A stretch of 62,600 bases of DNA, from positions 1-62,600 of the IMG/VR virus record IMGVR_UViG_3300047551_001028, one strand, 5' to 3'. This DNA comes from a virus. Positions 40,153 to 46,887 of the stretch are shown one piece after another; within the stretch, counting starts at the first letter, position 1, and each line of letters starts with the position of its first letter. A program made the position numbers and the translations under genes. A model generated the notes under the pieces. It did not search any database, was not told where the DNA came from, and was given only the letters and a program-made list of their open reading frames with translations.

Positions 40153-40898
40153 TTGATTTGGTCCCTTCTGTATTCTGGTAGATATTCCTCAGTTAAGTAT
40201 ACTTTATGAGTATCACATTCTGCAACTGCCTCTAGGTCTGCCTCGCCTAGCCAGTGACACGATTCACATATCTGACCACATTCACTCTCACAATAATCTA
40301 ATGTGTTGGTTGATTCACAATCTCTGCACATATTTTCATATCCAGAATCAGAAATCATTTCACCACGCAAGAACTCACACTCACCACCCCAACCTGTCTC
40401 TTCCTCATAAGATAAGGTAAATAATAATGTTGGATACTGACTAGATAGTTTAGCAATGGCAGGATGTGGCGGAGACCAAGCGGTATTGAAATTATAATGA
40501 ACCACTAGATTATCTCCATTAGGAACAGGTCCCTCTGTATTTGTTTCAGGATACTCATCATCAGATGATACTGCTACATCCCATTTAGTTCCCCAATTAC
40601 GGACATTCCATGAATACCAATCATTTGTTTTAAATTGCATTGCTTCCGCTATTGGTAATTTATGGTCGGGTTGTGCAAGATATTCATAATCACTAACACC
40701 ATCCTCAATATAGTTATAGATATTATAGAATGCAAATACAGGGTTTGGATAAGTAGTTAATTTCTTTTCCATTTGTCCTGATTCTATATTCCATGAATCA
40801 TTAACTTGTTTGAATGGCTTATTAAGTTGTGCTACAAGGTCATTAACCTCTGACGGATTACCTTCTATTGTTAGTCCGTTAAATACCCAATTAGGCAT
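40149..40898 (-). CDS. Api92/DUF1281-like protein
   Basis: This 249-aa protein begins MPNWVFNGLTIEGNP and contains WNVRNWGTKWDVAV and FNTAWSPPHPAI. This is the pattern of the Api92/DUF1281 family (ferredoxin-like fold) seen in phages and plasmids. A Cys-rich C-terminal part (CRDCEST, CESECGQICESC) may bind zinc. Start at 40898 after AGAAAGGA. Confidence 0.75.
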   Translation of the reverse strand: MPNWVFNGLTIEGNPSEVNDLVAQLNKPFKQVNDSWNIESGQMEKKLTTYPNPVFAFYNIYNYIEDGVSDYEYLAQPDHKLPIAEAMQFKTNDWYSWNVRNWGTKWDVAVSSDDEYPETNTEGPVPNGDNLVVHYNFNTAWSPPHPAIAKLSSQYPTLLFTLSYEEETGWGGECEFLRGEMISDSGYENMCRDCESTNTLDYCESECGQICESCHWLGEADLEAVAECDTHKVYLTEEYLPEYRRDQIK

Positions 40899-40926
40899 GG
40901 GGGTCCTTTCTGTTTGTCGTAATACA

Positions 40927-40955
40927 ATTATCCCAAAATCAGGGAATTCTGTCAA
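40927..40955 (-). promoter_or_regulatory. Promoter (minus)
   Basis: TTGACA (40950-40955), a 17-bp spacer and GATAAT (40927-40932), then SD AGAAAGGA before ATG 40898. Confidence 0.75.
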
Positions 40956-40965
40956 TCTGTCGTAA

Positions 40966-40981
40966 AGTGATTTTGGTCACA
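40966..40981. promoter_or_regulatory. Near-consensus TGTGA-N6-TCACA palindrome (aGTGA)
   Basis: AGTGATTTTGGTCACA, one mismatch from the palindrome, spans the stop codon of the gene at 40977. Confidence 0.45.
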
Positions 40982-41156
40982 CCTTTCCCTCTACCCTCGT
41001 GGATTGGCATTCCATGCACTTAGGATCTATAGGATCATAGTACTCTTTATAGCCAACATCCTCCAACTCACCTGCGGCAGTATATGTGGCCTCGTTATAG
41101 GAATTCTCCATGAATGAGAACTTAGTTACATTATTACAATCTAAACACTTAGGCAT
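40977..41156 (-). CDS. Zinc-ribbon protein
   Basis: This 59-aa protein has CLDC and CMEC, a tetracysteine zinc ribbon, and an acidic middle. Function unknown. Confidence 0.65.
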   Translation of the reverse strand: MPKCLDCNNVTKFSFMENSYNEATYTAAGELEDVGYKEYYDPIDPKCMECQSTRVEGKV

Positions 41157-41304
41157 CTGCACCCATCTCCCATGGCTCTACTTTATAGTTTGCACATATT
41201 TGCTCAATGCAATCTTCAAGTTCGGTAAAGAATAGGCCACCTTCATTGTCGTCAAAATGACTAATCATGTTGTCAGTTATCTTGAATTCCCATACTATTT
41301 TCAT
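41149..41304 (-). CDS. Small protein
   Basis: This 51-aa protein begins MKIVWEFKITDNMISHF; it is coupled to the gene upstream (ATGA) and downstream. Function unknown. Confidence 0.6.
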   Translation of the reverse strand: MKIVWEFKITDNMISHFDDNEGGLFFTELEDCIEQICANYKVEPWEMGADA

Positions 41305-41459
41305 TGGACATGTCCTTCCGCTAATATACCGTCCAAAAAATCCCAAGTCTTCTGTAGATTTATTCTAGTATCATCGTGATTTGAAGGCGGTAGATAAAAC
41401 ACTGCCTCTTCAATAGCATATTGCATATCTAATACATCAGTCTCTTTATAACCTAACAT
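41301..41459 (-). CDS. Small acidic protein
   Basis: This 52-aa protein, MLGYKETDVLDMQYAIEEAV..., has SD AGAAAGGG and a promoter. Function unknown. Confidence 0.6.
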   Translation of the reverse strand: MLGYKETDVLDMQYAIEEAVFYLPPSNHDDTRINLQKTWDFLDGILAEGHVQ

Positions 41460-41483
41460 AATTACCCTTTCTGTGGTAATCCA

Positions 41484-41512
41484 ATAATAGCAAGAAACTG
41501 GGAAAAAATCAA
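41484..41512 (-). promoter_or_regulatory. Promoter (minus)
   Basis: TTGATT (41507-41512), a 17-bp spacer and TGcTATTAT (-10 at 41484-41489). Confidence 0.7.
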
Positions 41513-41593
41513 GTCTTACGTAATAAAGTTTTGTAAAAATAAAGGGACAAAACGGACACCCCGGGGCATTTTTAAGATCAATGCAAAAAAAAT

Positions 41594-41621
41594 TGAGCAG
41601 TTTATACTCTTACTCAGGAGT
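41594..41621 (-). ncRNA. H-type pseudoknot, copy B, with U8
   Basis: Minus strand: P1 ACUC/GAGU; loop CUGAGUAA; linker AUAAAC; UGCUCA pairs with the loop; AAUUUUUUUU follows. Lies 9 nt after the stop of the DUF932-like gene, so it probably ends that transcript. Confidence 0.75.
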
Positions 41622-41630
41622 TGCAATTAC

Positions 41631-42641
41631 TTACGCAATTGCTAAAGTATTTTTTACAATACTTAGCAGACGATTTTTTTCTGCTGTAATTGTAGCGTCA
41701 AAACCAGAAGCAGCAGCAAGTAGTGATTCGTTAGAATTACCACGAGCAGACCTGTGCCAATCTAATCTTTCAGTGAGAGCGTTAAGCGCACCCCAAGCAG
41801 TATTGGCTATCGTGCCATTAAACTCGCCTGTGTAAATATCATTGATTAAATCAATTTTATTTTCCCACTTTTTTGATGAGCCTTTAGAATCTTTCTCAGG
41901 CTTAGGATAAGCAGCAAGGACAATATCATTGAACTGTTGCGCTGTTATTTCTTTTTCAATCATAGCCTTAGCCATAACATCAAAAGAATCCATATAAGCA
42001 TTAGCAAGACCAAGAGCCTCACGAGCAATTTGGACTTTGCCATTAGCTGTCTGTGTATGGCGAATCTTGAAAGATTGCTTGATTTTGTTTTTCTTAGAAC
42101 CAAGCGCAAGATTAAGAGTGTTAGCGCATACAACACGAACGGGTGTTATTGACGCTTGAATAGCAATAGAGCCATCGTGGCTTGTGTTGATAAGTAAATA
42201 GGTTTTTACTTTATCCGCAACACCATTAGGGTCTAATACTGTTTCACGCTCAAGAGCAAGAGAGCCAAATACTACACGCCCTCCACGAATAGAGCCAGCG
42301 GTTTCCCATCTGCCTCCACCATCTAGGATATTATCACCAAATGAAAATAAATCTTCATTCTGTAAAACGTGATAACGCTCACCTACAACACCAAGAATAT
42401 CTGTCTGAGTGTTATCAGTAGGGTTAGTTCTTACAACATAAGAATAACTCTTGTCTGAGGTAAGAGTATTTGGAATCTCAACATCAACTAATCTAACATT
42501 CCAATTATTTAGATTAGCAGCAGCAAGCATTTCGCTTGTTGTTTTTTCATCTGTGAAAACTGTGCCTAAGCCGTGCCAAGCAGGTTCTCTAAATGAGGCA
42601 AAAGAAGCAACGCCATTTTGCGTTTCTAATTCGTGAGCCAT
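41631..42641 (-). CDS. DUF932 / phage-plasmid-like protein (TIGR03299 type)
   Basis: This 336-aa protein has PAWHGLGTVF at the N-terminus, ILGVVGERYHVLQNEDLFSFGD, VKTYLLINTSHDGSIAIQASITPVRVVCANTLNLA and the helical C-terminus of this family. The family is common in actinophages and plasmids and its role is unknown. It is transcribed from a consensus promoter and followed by pseudoknot copy B. Confidence 0.9.
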   Translation of the reverse strand: MAHELETQNGVASFASFREPAWHGLGTVFTDEKTTSEMLAAANLNNWNVRLVDVEIPNTLTSDKSYSYVVRTNPTDNTQTDILGVVGERYHVLQNEDLFSFGDNILDGGGRWETAGSIRGGRVVFGSLALERETVLDPNGVADKVKTYLLINTSHDGSIAIQASITPVRVVCANTLNLALGSKKNKIKQSFKIRHTQTANGKVQIAREALGLANAYMDSFDVMAKAMIEKEITAQQFNDIVLAAYPKPEKDSKGSSKKWENKIDLINDIYTGEFNGTIANTAWGALNALTERLDWHRSARGNSNESLLAAASGFDATITAEKNRLLSIVKNTLAIA

Positions 42642-42669
42642 TTTTATTTCCTTTCTATTTGTTTAGACA

Positions 42670-42698
42670 ATCATATCAGGAAGGTCTGACAATGTCAA
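42670..42698 (-). promoter_or_regulatory. Promoter (minus)
   Basis: TTGACA (42693-42698), a 17-bp spacer containing TGTCAG and TGaTATGAT (-10 at 42670-42675). Confidence 0.8.
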
Positions 42699-42779
42699 TT
42701 TATACTGTTAAGAATCGGGGCAAAACGGACATCGCTCTTAAACTTGACAAAAAATCTTTTTGCCCCCCGGGATTTTGAA

Positions 42780-42807
42780 GAGCAGTTTAAAGACATGCTC
42801 AGGTCTT
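42780..42807 (-). ncRNA. H-type pseudoknot, copy C
   Basis: Minus strand: P1 AAGAC/GUCUU; loop CUGAGCAU; linker UAAAC; UGCUC pairs with GAGCA. It starts 14 nt after the stop of the gene at 42822 and is followed by CCCGGGGGGC. Confidence 0.7.
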
Positions 42808-42821
42808 GGATAGCCCCACTA

Positions 42822-43280
42822 TCACACTTTATAGATATTATCTATCTCAACATCTGCTTCTCCGTCATATGAATTTAGTTCAGCATAAACATTGATATCA
42901 ATATCACTAACATCAAAATTAGCAACTTCATCTAACGGAACTAATATTGTTCCTGTAATTGTGGCGGTAGCCTCAAACTGAATTTCCTTAGTAGGGTTAA
43001 ATCCAAATATACTACAAATATCAGCAACGATTTCCTCTGAACCCATATCAAGGTAATCAGGTAAACGACTCTCTAACATATTTACATGCTGAGTATATCT
43101 ATTAAGTTCTCGTCTTTCTCTGCGGTGTTGATGTAATTCCCATTCAAGGTCGCTAACCTTTACTGTGGGATACCAGTTTGCAATATCTGATTCGTGCGCT
43201 TCAGAATCAATAACCTTATAGGTCACGATTTGATTTGGGTTGTAGTGATTTGGCACTACTGTTTCATTAGTTGTTTCCAT
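42822..43280 (-). CDS. Hypothetical protein
   Basis: This 152-aa protein has a helical middle (SDLEWELHQHRRERRELNRY) and a beta C-terminus rich in Asp/Glu. No family was recognised. It is coupled to the gene upstream and followed by pseudoknot C. Confidence 0.7.
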   Translation of the reverse strand: METTNETVVPNHYNPNQIVTYKVIDSEAHESDIANWYPTVKVSDLEWELHQHRRERRELNRYTQHVNMLESRLPDYLDMGSEEIVADICSIFGFNPTKEIQFEATATITGTILVPLDEVANFDVSDIDINVYAELNSYDGEADVEIDNIYKV

Positions 43281-43543
43281 TAGTTTAATTCCTCTCCTAG
43301 TTTATCAAACTCTTTAATTGCTTCCAGCATATCGTTTAATTCATTTTCTGTCAATATAGCGTGTGTAACTAAAGTAGTTGTCATAGCAGATAAACAGGCT
43401 GAGTATTTATAGATTTCAAGAGCAAACTCGTTGTCGCTTAGGTCATTTCTCATATGGCAAAGTTGTCCTGCCAAGTTCATTATTTGTTCATCATAAATTG
43501 CGTCTTTTGACGCTTCCTGTATTTTAAGCATTGTGCTTATCAT
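43280..43543 (-). CDS. Hypothetical helical protein
   Basis: This 87-aa helical protein with SD GGAAAG begins MISTMLKIQEASKDAI. It overlaps the next gene by 1 bp. Function unknown. Confidence 0.65.
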   Translation of the reverse strand: MISTMLKIQEASKDAIYDEQIMNLAGQLCHMRNDLSDNEFALEIYKYSACLSAMTTTLVTHAILTENELNDMLEAIKEFDKLGEELN

Positions 43544-43575
43544 TAGGGGCTTTCCTTTCGTTTGGTTATTCTATA

Positions 43576-43604
43576 AGTTTATCAAAAATATGGGAAAAAT
43601 ACAA
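43576..43604 (-). promoter_or_regulatory. Promoter (minus)
   Basis: TTGTAT (43599-43604), a 17-bp spacer and TGaTAAACT (-10 at 43576-43581). Confidence 0.65.
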
Positions 43605-43624
43605 ATCGTGTCTTAAATCAGCTA

Positions 43625-43640
43625 TGTGATCATTATCACA
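43625..43640. promoter_or_regulatory. TGTGA-N6-TCACA palindrome
   Basis: TGTGATCATTATCACA lies between pseudoknot D and the promoter at 43576-43604, as an upstream CRP/GlxR-type operator would. Confidence 0.6.
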
Positions 43641-43662
43641 TTTCCCGGGGGCGCAAAAAAAA

Positions 43663-43691
43663 TGAGCAGTTTTAGTTCATACTCAGGAACT
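43663..43691 (-). ncRNA. H-type pseudoknot, copy D, with U8
   Basis: Minus strand: P1 AGUUC/GAACU; loop CUGAGUAU; linker AAAAC; UGCUCA pairs with the loop; UUUUUUUU follows. It lies 34 nt after the stop of the 55-aa gene. Confidence 0.75.
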
Positions 43692-43725
43692 GTATGCCTC
43701 GCTATAGCACTGGCAGGGACATCTA

Positions 43726-43893
43726 TTAGTGTGTTTTTACCATAGCAAATCTTGTTTGATTATTTGCTAAGCGCAACATTACTTTAGTAACATTATGAGT
43801 TTGTGGGACAAACTTTTCAATGCGACCTGTAATACCTGTTTTGCTTGTTGTAAATAAATCACCAAGTTGGTAAGTGTATCCTCCAAGTGTCAT
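43726..43893 (-). CDS. SH3-like small protein, paralogue 2
   Basis: This 55-aa beta protein, YQLGDLFTTSKTGITGRIEKFVPQT, has the same pattern as the 54-aa gene at 44494, so the two are paralogues. A KOW/SH3-like fold is inferred; RNA or protein binding is possible. SD AGAAAGGA. Confidence 0.65.
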   Translation of the reverse strand: MTLGGYTYQLGDLFTTSKTGITGRIEKFVPQTHNVTKVMLRLANNQTRFAMVKTH

Positions 43894-43923
43894 TTACTTT
43901 TCCTTTCTGTTAGGGTTTTTTGT

Positions 43924-43953
43924 TGAGCAGTTTTAGTTGTCATACTCAGGACA
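43924..43953 (-). ncRNA. H-type pseudoknot, copy E
   Basis: Minus strand: P1 UGUC/GACA; loop CUGAGUAU; linker ACUAAAAC; UGCUCA pairs with the loop. It starts 15 nt after the stop of the 139-aa gene and 30 nt before the next ATG, with no promoter between. Confidence 0.7.
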
Positions 43954-43968
43954 TTTAGCGTATGCTAA

Positions 43969-44388
43969 TTATAGATAACGAGCGATAGCATTATAGGTGC
44001 TAGTGCTAACTACTTCCTCATCTGTCATTTTGAGAATACGAATTGCGTTCTCAATTTCATCTACCATTTCCTTGTATTGCCACTCATTGTAAGTGTCAAA
44101 ATCTTTCTTAGGTTCATCAGGTAGCGTGATACTTCCAGCAGGTAAGTTGAAATCAACATTTATCTGTCCATTGTAGCGAACATTGGCATTTAAGTCTGTC
44201 GCCTTACTTATTTGAGAAAGTGCTAATTTTCCAACTTCCTTATTGTATTTCTCTAAAGCCTTTTGGAACTTTTCCTCATTGACTTTTTGATTAGCCTTAT
44301 CCTTTTGGATTTGGGCTAGTTTTGCTTCTAGTGCCTTGATAACTTTGGTTGTTGCTATCTTGACACTAATTGATTTTCCTCTTGACAT
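43969..44388 (-). CDS. Coiled-coil hypothetical protein
   Basis: This 139-aa protein has a basic N-terminus (MSRGKSISVKIATTKVIKALE), a Lys/Glu coiled coil (AKLAQIQKDKANQKVNEEKFQ) and a C-terminal helical segment. It lies between pseudoknots F and E, each in the same orientation. Confidence 0.7.
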   Translation of the reverse strand: MSRGKSISVKIATTKVIKALEAKLAQIQKDKANQKVNEEKFQKALEKYNKEVGKLALSQISKATDLNANVRYNGQINVDFNLPAGSITLPDEPKKDFDTYNEWQYKEMVDEIENAIRILKMTDEEVVSTSTYNAIARYL

Positions 44389-44414
44389 TATTTTCCTTTC
44401 TGTTTGGGGTATCT

Positions 44415-44443
44415 ATCCTAGCATTTTCTAGGTAAGAAATCAA
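44415..44443 (-). promoter_or_regulatory. Promoter (minus)
   Basis: TTGATT (44438-44443) begins 2 nt after pseudoknot F; 17-bp spacer; TGcTAGGAT (-10 at 44415-44420). Confidence 0.7.
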
Positions 44444-44445
44444 GT

Positions 44446-44475
44446 TGAGCAGTTTTAATAGACTTGCTCAGGTCT
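44446..44475 (-). ncRNA. H-type pseudoknot, copy F
   Basis: Minus strand: P1 AGAC/GUCU; loop CUGAGCAA; linker AUUAAAAC; UGCUCA pairs with the loop (all Watson-Crick). It starts 18 nt after the stop of the 54-aa gene and directly precedes the next promoter. Confidence 0.75.
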
Positions 44476-44493
44476 TTAGCCATTAGGCTAAGA

Positions 44494-44658
44494 TTACTTG
44501 TTTGTCCAAGTAGTCCAGCGAGTTGCGCCATTTACATCTAACTTAACTCTTACTGTGTTTTTTGTAGTTGGCACGATTTCCTTGATAATACCTGACACTT
44601 TTGATTTCTGTGTGGTATAGGTATCGCCTACTTTGTATAGTGCGTTTGCTACTGACAT
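44494..44658 (-). CDS. SH3-like small protein, paralogue 1
   Basis: This 54-aa beta protein, YKVGDTYTTQKSKVSGIIKEIVPTT, is a paralogue of the gene at 43726. It is translated after a consensus promoter with SD AAAGGAG. Confidence 0.65.
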   Translation of the reverse strand: MSVANALYKVGDTYTTQKSKVSGIIKEIVPTTKNTVRVKLDVNGATRWTTWTNK

Positions 44659-44696
44659 TTTTTCTCCTTTCGTGTTGGTTTTTTCATTACTGTATT

Positions 44697-44725
44697 ATTA
44701 TGACATTTATTTGGAAAAATGTCAA
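44697..44725 (-). promoter_or_regulatory. Promoter (minus)
   Basis: TTGACA (44720-44725), a 17-bp spacer and CATAAT (44697-44702). Confidence 0.75.
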
Positions 44726-44759
44726 TTCCTATCTCCTAATAATCTCACTATTTGAGATT

Positions 44760-44775
44760 TGTGAGATAAATCACT
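44760..44775. promoter_or_regulatory. Near-consensus TGTGA-N6-TCACt palindrome
   Basis: TGTGAGATAAATCACT, one mismatch, just after the stop of the 21-aa gene. Confidence 0.45.
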
Positions 44776-44839
44776 AATTGCCCATTCCCGAAAAAACTAG
44801 CAATAGGCATATGACTCCTAAGATTATTAGTAATTCCAC
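44774..44839 (-). CDS. Tiny membrane peptide, 21 aa, GTG start
   Basis: MELLIILGVICLLLVFSGMG is a single TM helix. SD GAAAGGGG and a TTGACC-18-TAAAAT promoter precede it, supporting expression. Confidence 0.5.
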   Translation of the reverse strand: MELLIILGVICLLLVFSGMGN

Positions 44840-44859
44840 GACTCCCCTTTCTGCCCTTG

Positions 44860-44889
44860 ATTTTATCATTTTGTGGGGGTATTGGTCAA
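44860..44889 (-). promoter_or_regulatory. Promoter (minus)
   Basis: TTGACC (44884-44889), an 18-bp spacer and TGaTAAAAT (-10 at 44860-44865). Confidence 0.7.
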
Positions 44890-44902
44890 GTCCCCCTAGA
44901 TC

Positions 44903-45622
44903 CTACTTCTTCTTAGCAGAGAAAACTATATTAGCCTTGTTATCAATACATAGAGAGCAGACTACGCAAGCAGAGCCCTCTTTAGATATTAGTGGAATAG
45001 CCTTTTTATTTTCAGGACATTTAGCTCCTACCTTACCAATCATCTCTTTCATATCTGCCTGCCCAATTGCGAAGGTATCAGCAAGGTATGCTAATTTAAT
45101 TCCAGTATCTTTATTTAATTTAATAGCAATATCTTTATTCTCGCTATCTGTCGAATAGTATAAAGATAGATTATCTATATCTTTAAGTATATTAGCGGCA
45201 GAGGCTACTCTTGTATAAACCCAGAATTTTACATCAGGATTATTTAACACAATATGCTTCCATACGAATGCATACTCATCTGAGAAGAAATCACCATCCC
45301 AATGAATTCTAAATAACTTAGGGGCATTTCGTTTATCACAATCAGCCTTAAAATCATTTATCATATCTTGAATGAGACTTTCCATAGTGTTATGGTCAGC
45401 GTCTTTTAGTAAATTCCAGTTATGAATTAGGTTTTCTCTTACGCCCTTATATACTCTTTCAAGTTTTCCTGCGTAGCAAACACTTTCACAAACACTAGTG
45501 GCACCAGGACACGAGAAATTTTTTCCAGCAGGGAGGCCGAAGGTATTGGCAATTGTTGCGGTTTTTCCATTTGGTGATACGGCATTAGCAACCTTTCTAT
45601 CGTTAGAGCGTTTTAGTTTCAT
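44903..45622 (-). CDS. GP88-like, Cys-rich conserved phage protein
   Basis: This 239-aa protein contains NAVSPNGKTATIANTFGLPAGKNF, CPGATSVCESVCYAGKLE, RIHWDGDFFSDEY, WVYTR and C-terminal CVVCSLC. The pattern is the GP88/DUF7227-type family of actinophages, possibly metal- or Fe-S-binding; no activity is proven. Confidence 0.75.
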   Translation of the reverse strand: MKLKRSNDRKVANAVSPNGKTATIANTFGLPAGKNFSCPGATSVCESVCYAGKLERVYKGVRENLIHNWNLLKDADHNTMESLIQDMINDFKADCDKRNAPKLFRIHWDGDFFSDEYAFVWKHIVLNNPDVKFWVYTRVASAANILKDIDNLSLYYSTDSENKDIAIKLNKDTGIKLAYLADTFAIGQADMKEMIGKVGAKCPENKKAIPLISKEGSACVVCSLCIDNKANIVFSAKKK

Positions 45623-45642
45623 ATGGGGTCCTTTCTTACTTT

Positions 45643-45671
45643 ATAATAACATTTTTATTTGTATTTGTCAA
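45643..45671 (-). promoter_or_regulatory. Promoter (minus)
   Basis: TTGACA (45666-45671), a 17-bp spacer and TGtTATTAT (-10 at 45643-45648), then SD AGAAAGGA before ATG 45622. It overlaps the 3' end of the basic-protein gene. Confidence 0.8.
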
Positions 45672-45786
45672 TTTTAGGGTGCTTAACTTTTCGGGAATAA
45701 ATTTTCTTGTTCCTTAATGGGGTGGCAGCAGAAGACCTACGTAATTCCATTAATCTACGTAATTCTTCTCTAGGTTTTTTCCACAT
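45655..45786 (-). CDS. Small very basic protein
   Basis: This 43-aa protein, MWKKPREELRRLMELRRSS..., ends KKIYSRKVKHPK. Similar tiny basic proteins with SSAATP are remembered from aquatic phages. It starts at the predicted +1 of a leaderless promoter; nucleic-acid binding is likely. Confidence 0.65.
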   Translation of the reverse strand: MWKKPREELRRLMELRRSSAATPLRNKKIYSRKVKHPKIDKYK

Positions 45787-45792
45787 AAAATA

Positions 45793-45801
45793 ATCTTATC
45801 A
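45793..45801 (-). promoter_or_regulatory. Leaderless extended -10 promoter (minus)
   Basis: TGaTAAGAT (-10 at 45793-45798) ends 6 nt before ATG 45786. Confidence 0.6.
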
Positions 45802-45850
45802 TAAAAATATCATAAAAGCAAATCGGACAAATCGGGCGCCCCGGGGGCTT

Positions 45851-46078
45851 TTAGTTTAGCAAATACAATTCAAATTTTTCATCATCAAAAATTTCAACAT
45901 CTTCTTTTTCATCAAACTCATTATCAATGACAAGAGCGAATCCATCTTTAGTTGGAGTAATTGAAACAATTTTTACAATACCAATAATGCCTAAACCAAT
46001 TAGATCTCCTACTTCTAATTGGTCAGCATTAAGAATATCTACAAATCTGTAATCCATAGAAATTAGTGTATCAGACAT
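45851..46078 (-). CDS. Acidic beta protein
   Basis: This 75-aa acidic protein has ADQLEVGDLIGLGIIGIVKIVSITPTKDG, a small SH3-like barrel. Function unknown. Confidence 0.65.
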   Translation of the reverse strand: MSDTLISMDYRFVDILNADQLEVGDLIGLGIIGIVKIVSITPTKDGFALVIDNEFDEKEDVEIFDDEKFELYLLN

Positions 46079-46080
46079 TT

Positions 46081-46290
46081 TTACTTTATTGATACTCTGC
46101 CATCAGAATAAAAGTTTTTAGTGAACATTTTACCTGTTGGGTCTGTAAGATTATAGGTTGCGTATTCTTTAGCATTTCCGTGGTCTGAGCATTTAGCCCA
46201 AGCCTCGTGTGCTTCTAAGAAATCGCTAAGGCGCAGGGTAGAGAATAACTCTCCATCATACGCAGTAGTCAATACATAGTTATATTCCAT
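46081..46290 (-). CDS. Small hypothetical protein
   Basis: This 69-aa protein has SDFLEAHEAWAKCSDHGNAKEYATYNL. It starts immediately after the gene upstream, so it is coupled. Function unknown. Confidence 0.65.
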   Translation of the reverse strand: MEYNYVLTTAYDGELFSTLRLSDFLEAHEAWAKCSDHGNAKEYATYNLTDPTGKMFTKNFYSDGRVSIK

Positions 46291-46572
46291 TTACATTTCC
46301 TCTCTTTCAATAAGCCACGCATTTAAGTGGTGTTGCTCAATTATTGCATAAGCAGGGGCAGTAGTCAAACCCTTATAGGTTATTCCTTCAGGCATAGGTA
46401 TTTCCAAGTCCCAAAGTCCAGCGTCATTAACTGCGTCTATGGCTTCAACGCAAGGAGCAACCATAGAGCGGGGAACGGGCGGGTAATGATTAGCAGATAG
46501 GTGTATTGCTATCTGACTTTCAATTTCAAGATTATCAGCAAGGGCTAAATCACTAGCAAAATTACTTCCCAT
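46291..46572 (-). CDS. Small conserved hypothetical
   Basis: This 93-aa protein has HYPPVPRSMVAPCVEAIDAVNDAG, a pattern recalled from actinophage small proteins. It starts at 46572, 1 nt after the gene upstream. Function unknown. Confidence 0.65.
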   Translation of the reverse strand: MGSNFASDLALADNLEIESQIAIHLSANHYPPVPRSMVAPCVEAIDAVNDAGLWDLEIPMPEGITYKGLTTAPAYAIIEQHHLNAWLIEREEM

Positions 46573-46573
46573 T

Positions 46574-46792
46574 TTAATTAGCCTCGCTTCCAGCAAAGAT
46601 AGCAAGGTCAGGCTCACTTAGTAAGCCATTATCCCAAATAACATCTCCATCATCATCTAAAATTAATTCATAGGGATTACACTCGCAAGTTTCAAAATCA
46701 AAGTCCTCGCCAATTCCCCAATACAAATTACCTTTACCTTCGCAAGCATTACAATTGCGAATTGCGTTTAATGCGTAGTCTATTTTATCCAT
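46574..46792 (-). CDS. DnaJ-type Cys motif small protein
   Basis: This 72-aa protein has CNACEGKGN, a CxxCxGxG half-site, and CEC. It is acidic elsewhere. It resembles the 35-aa protein at 49529, which has the same motif. SD GAAAGAA. Confidence 0.65.
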   Translation of the reverse strand: MDKIDYALNAIRNCNACEGKGNLYWGIGEDFDFETCECNPYELILDDDGDVIWDNGLLSEPDLAIFAGSEAN

Positions 46793-46823
46793 TTTTCTTT
46801 CCTTCTTTCTGTTTAATACTGTA

Positions 46824-46852
46824 AGCCTATCAGAACGGGCTGACATTTTCAA
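46824..46852 (-). promoter_or_regulatory. Promoter (minus) with TGTCAG spacer
   Basis: TTGAAA (46847-46852), a 17-bp spacer beginning ATGTCAG, and TGaTAGGCT (-10 at 46824-46829). Confidence 0.7.
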
Positions 46853-46887
46853 ATCTGCCACGCCCTGTCCAATATGTCCGTTTTGTC

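Noticed and set aside
41594-44475. Hammerhead ribozymes at the CTGAG elements
   Set aside because: The hammerhead core needs CUGANGA and GAAA; these elements have CUGAG[U/C]A and AAAC and fold as H-type pseudoknots instead.
44778-45158. 126-codon plus-strand frame
   Set aside because: Antisense to the Cys-rich GP88-like gene, which has SD, promoter and conserved motifs.
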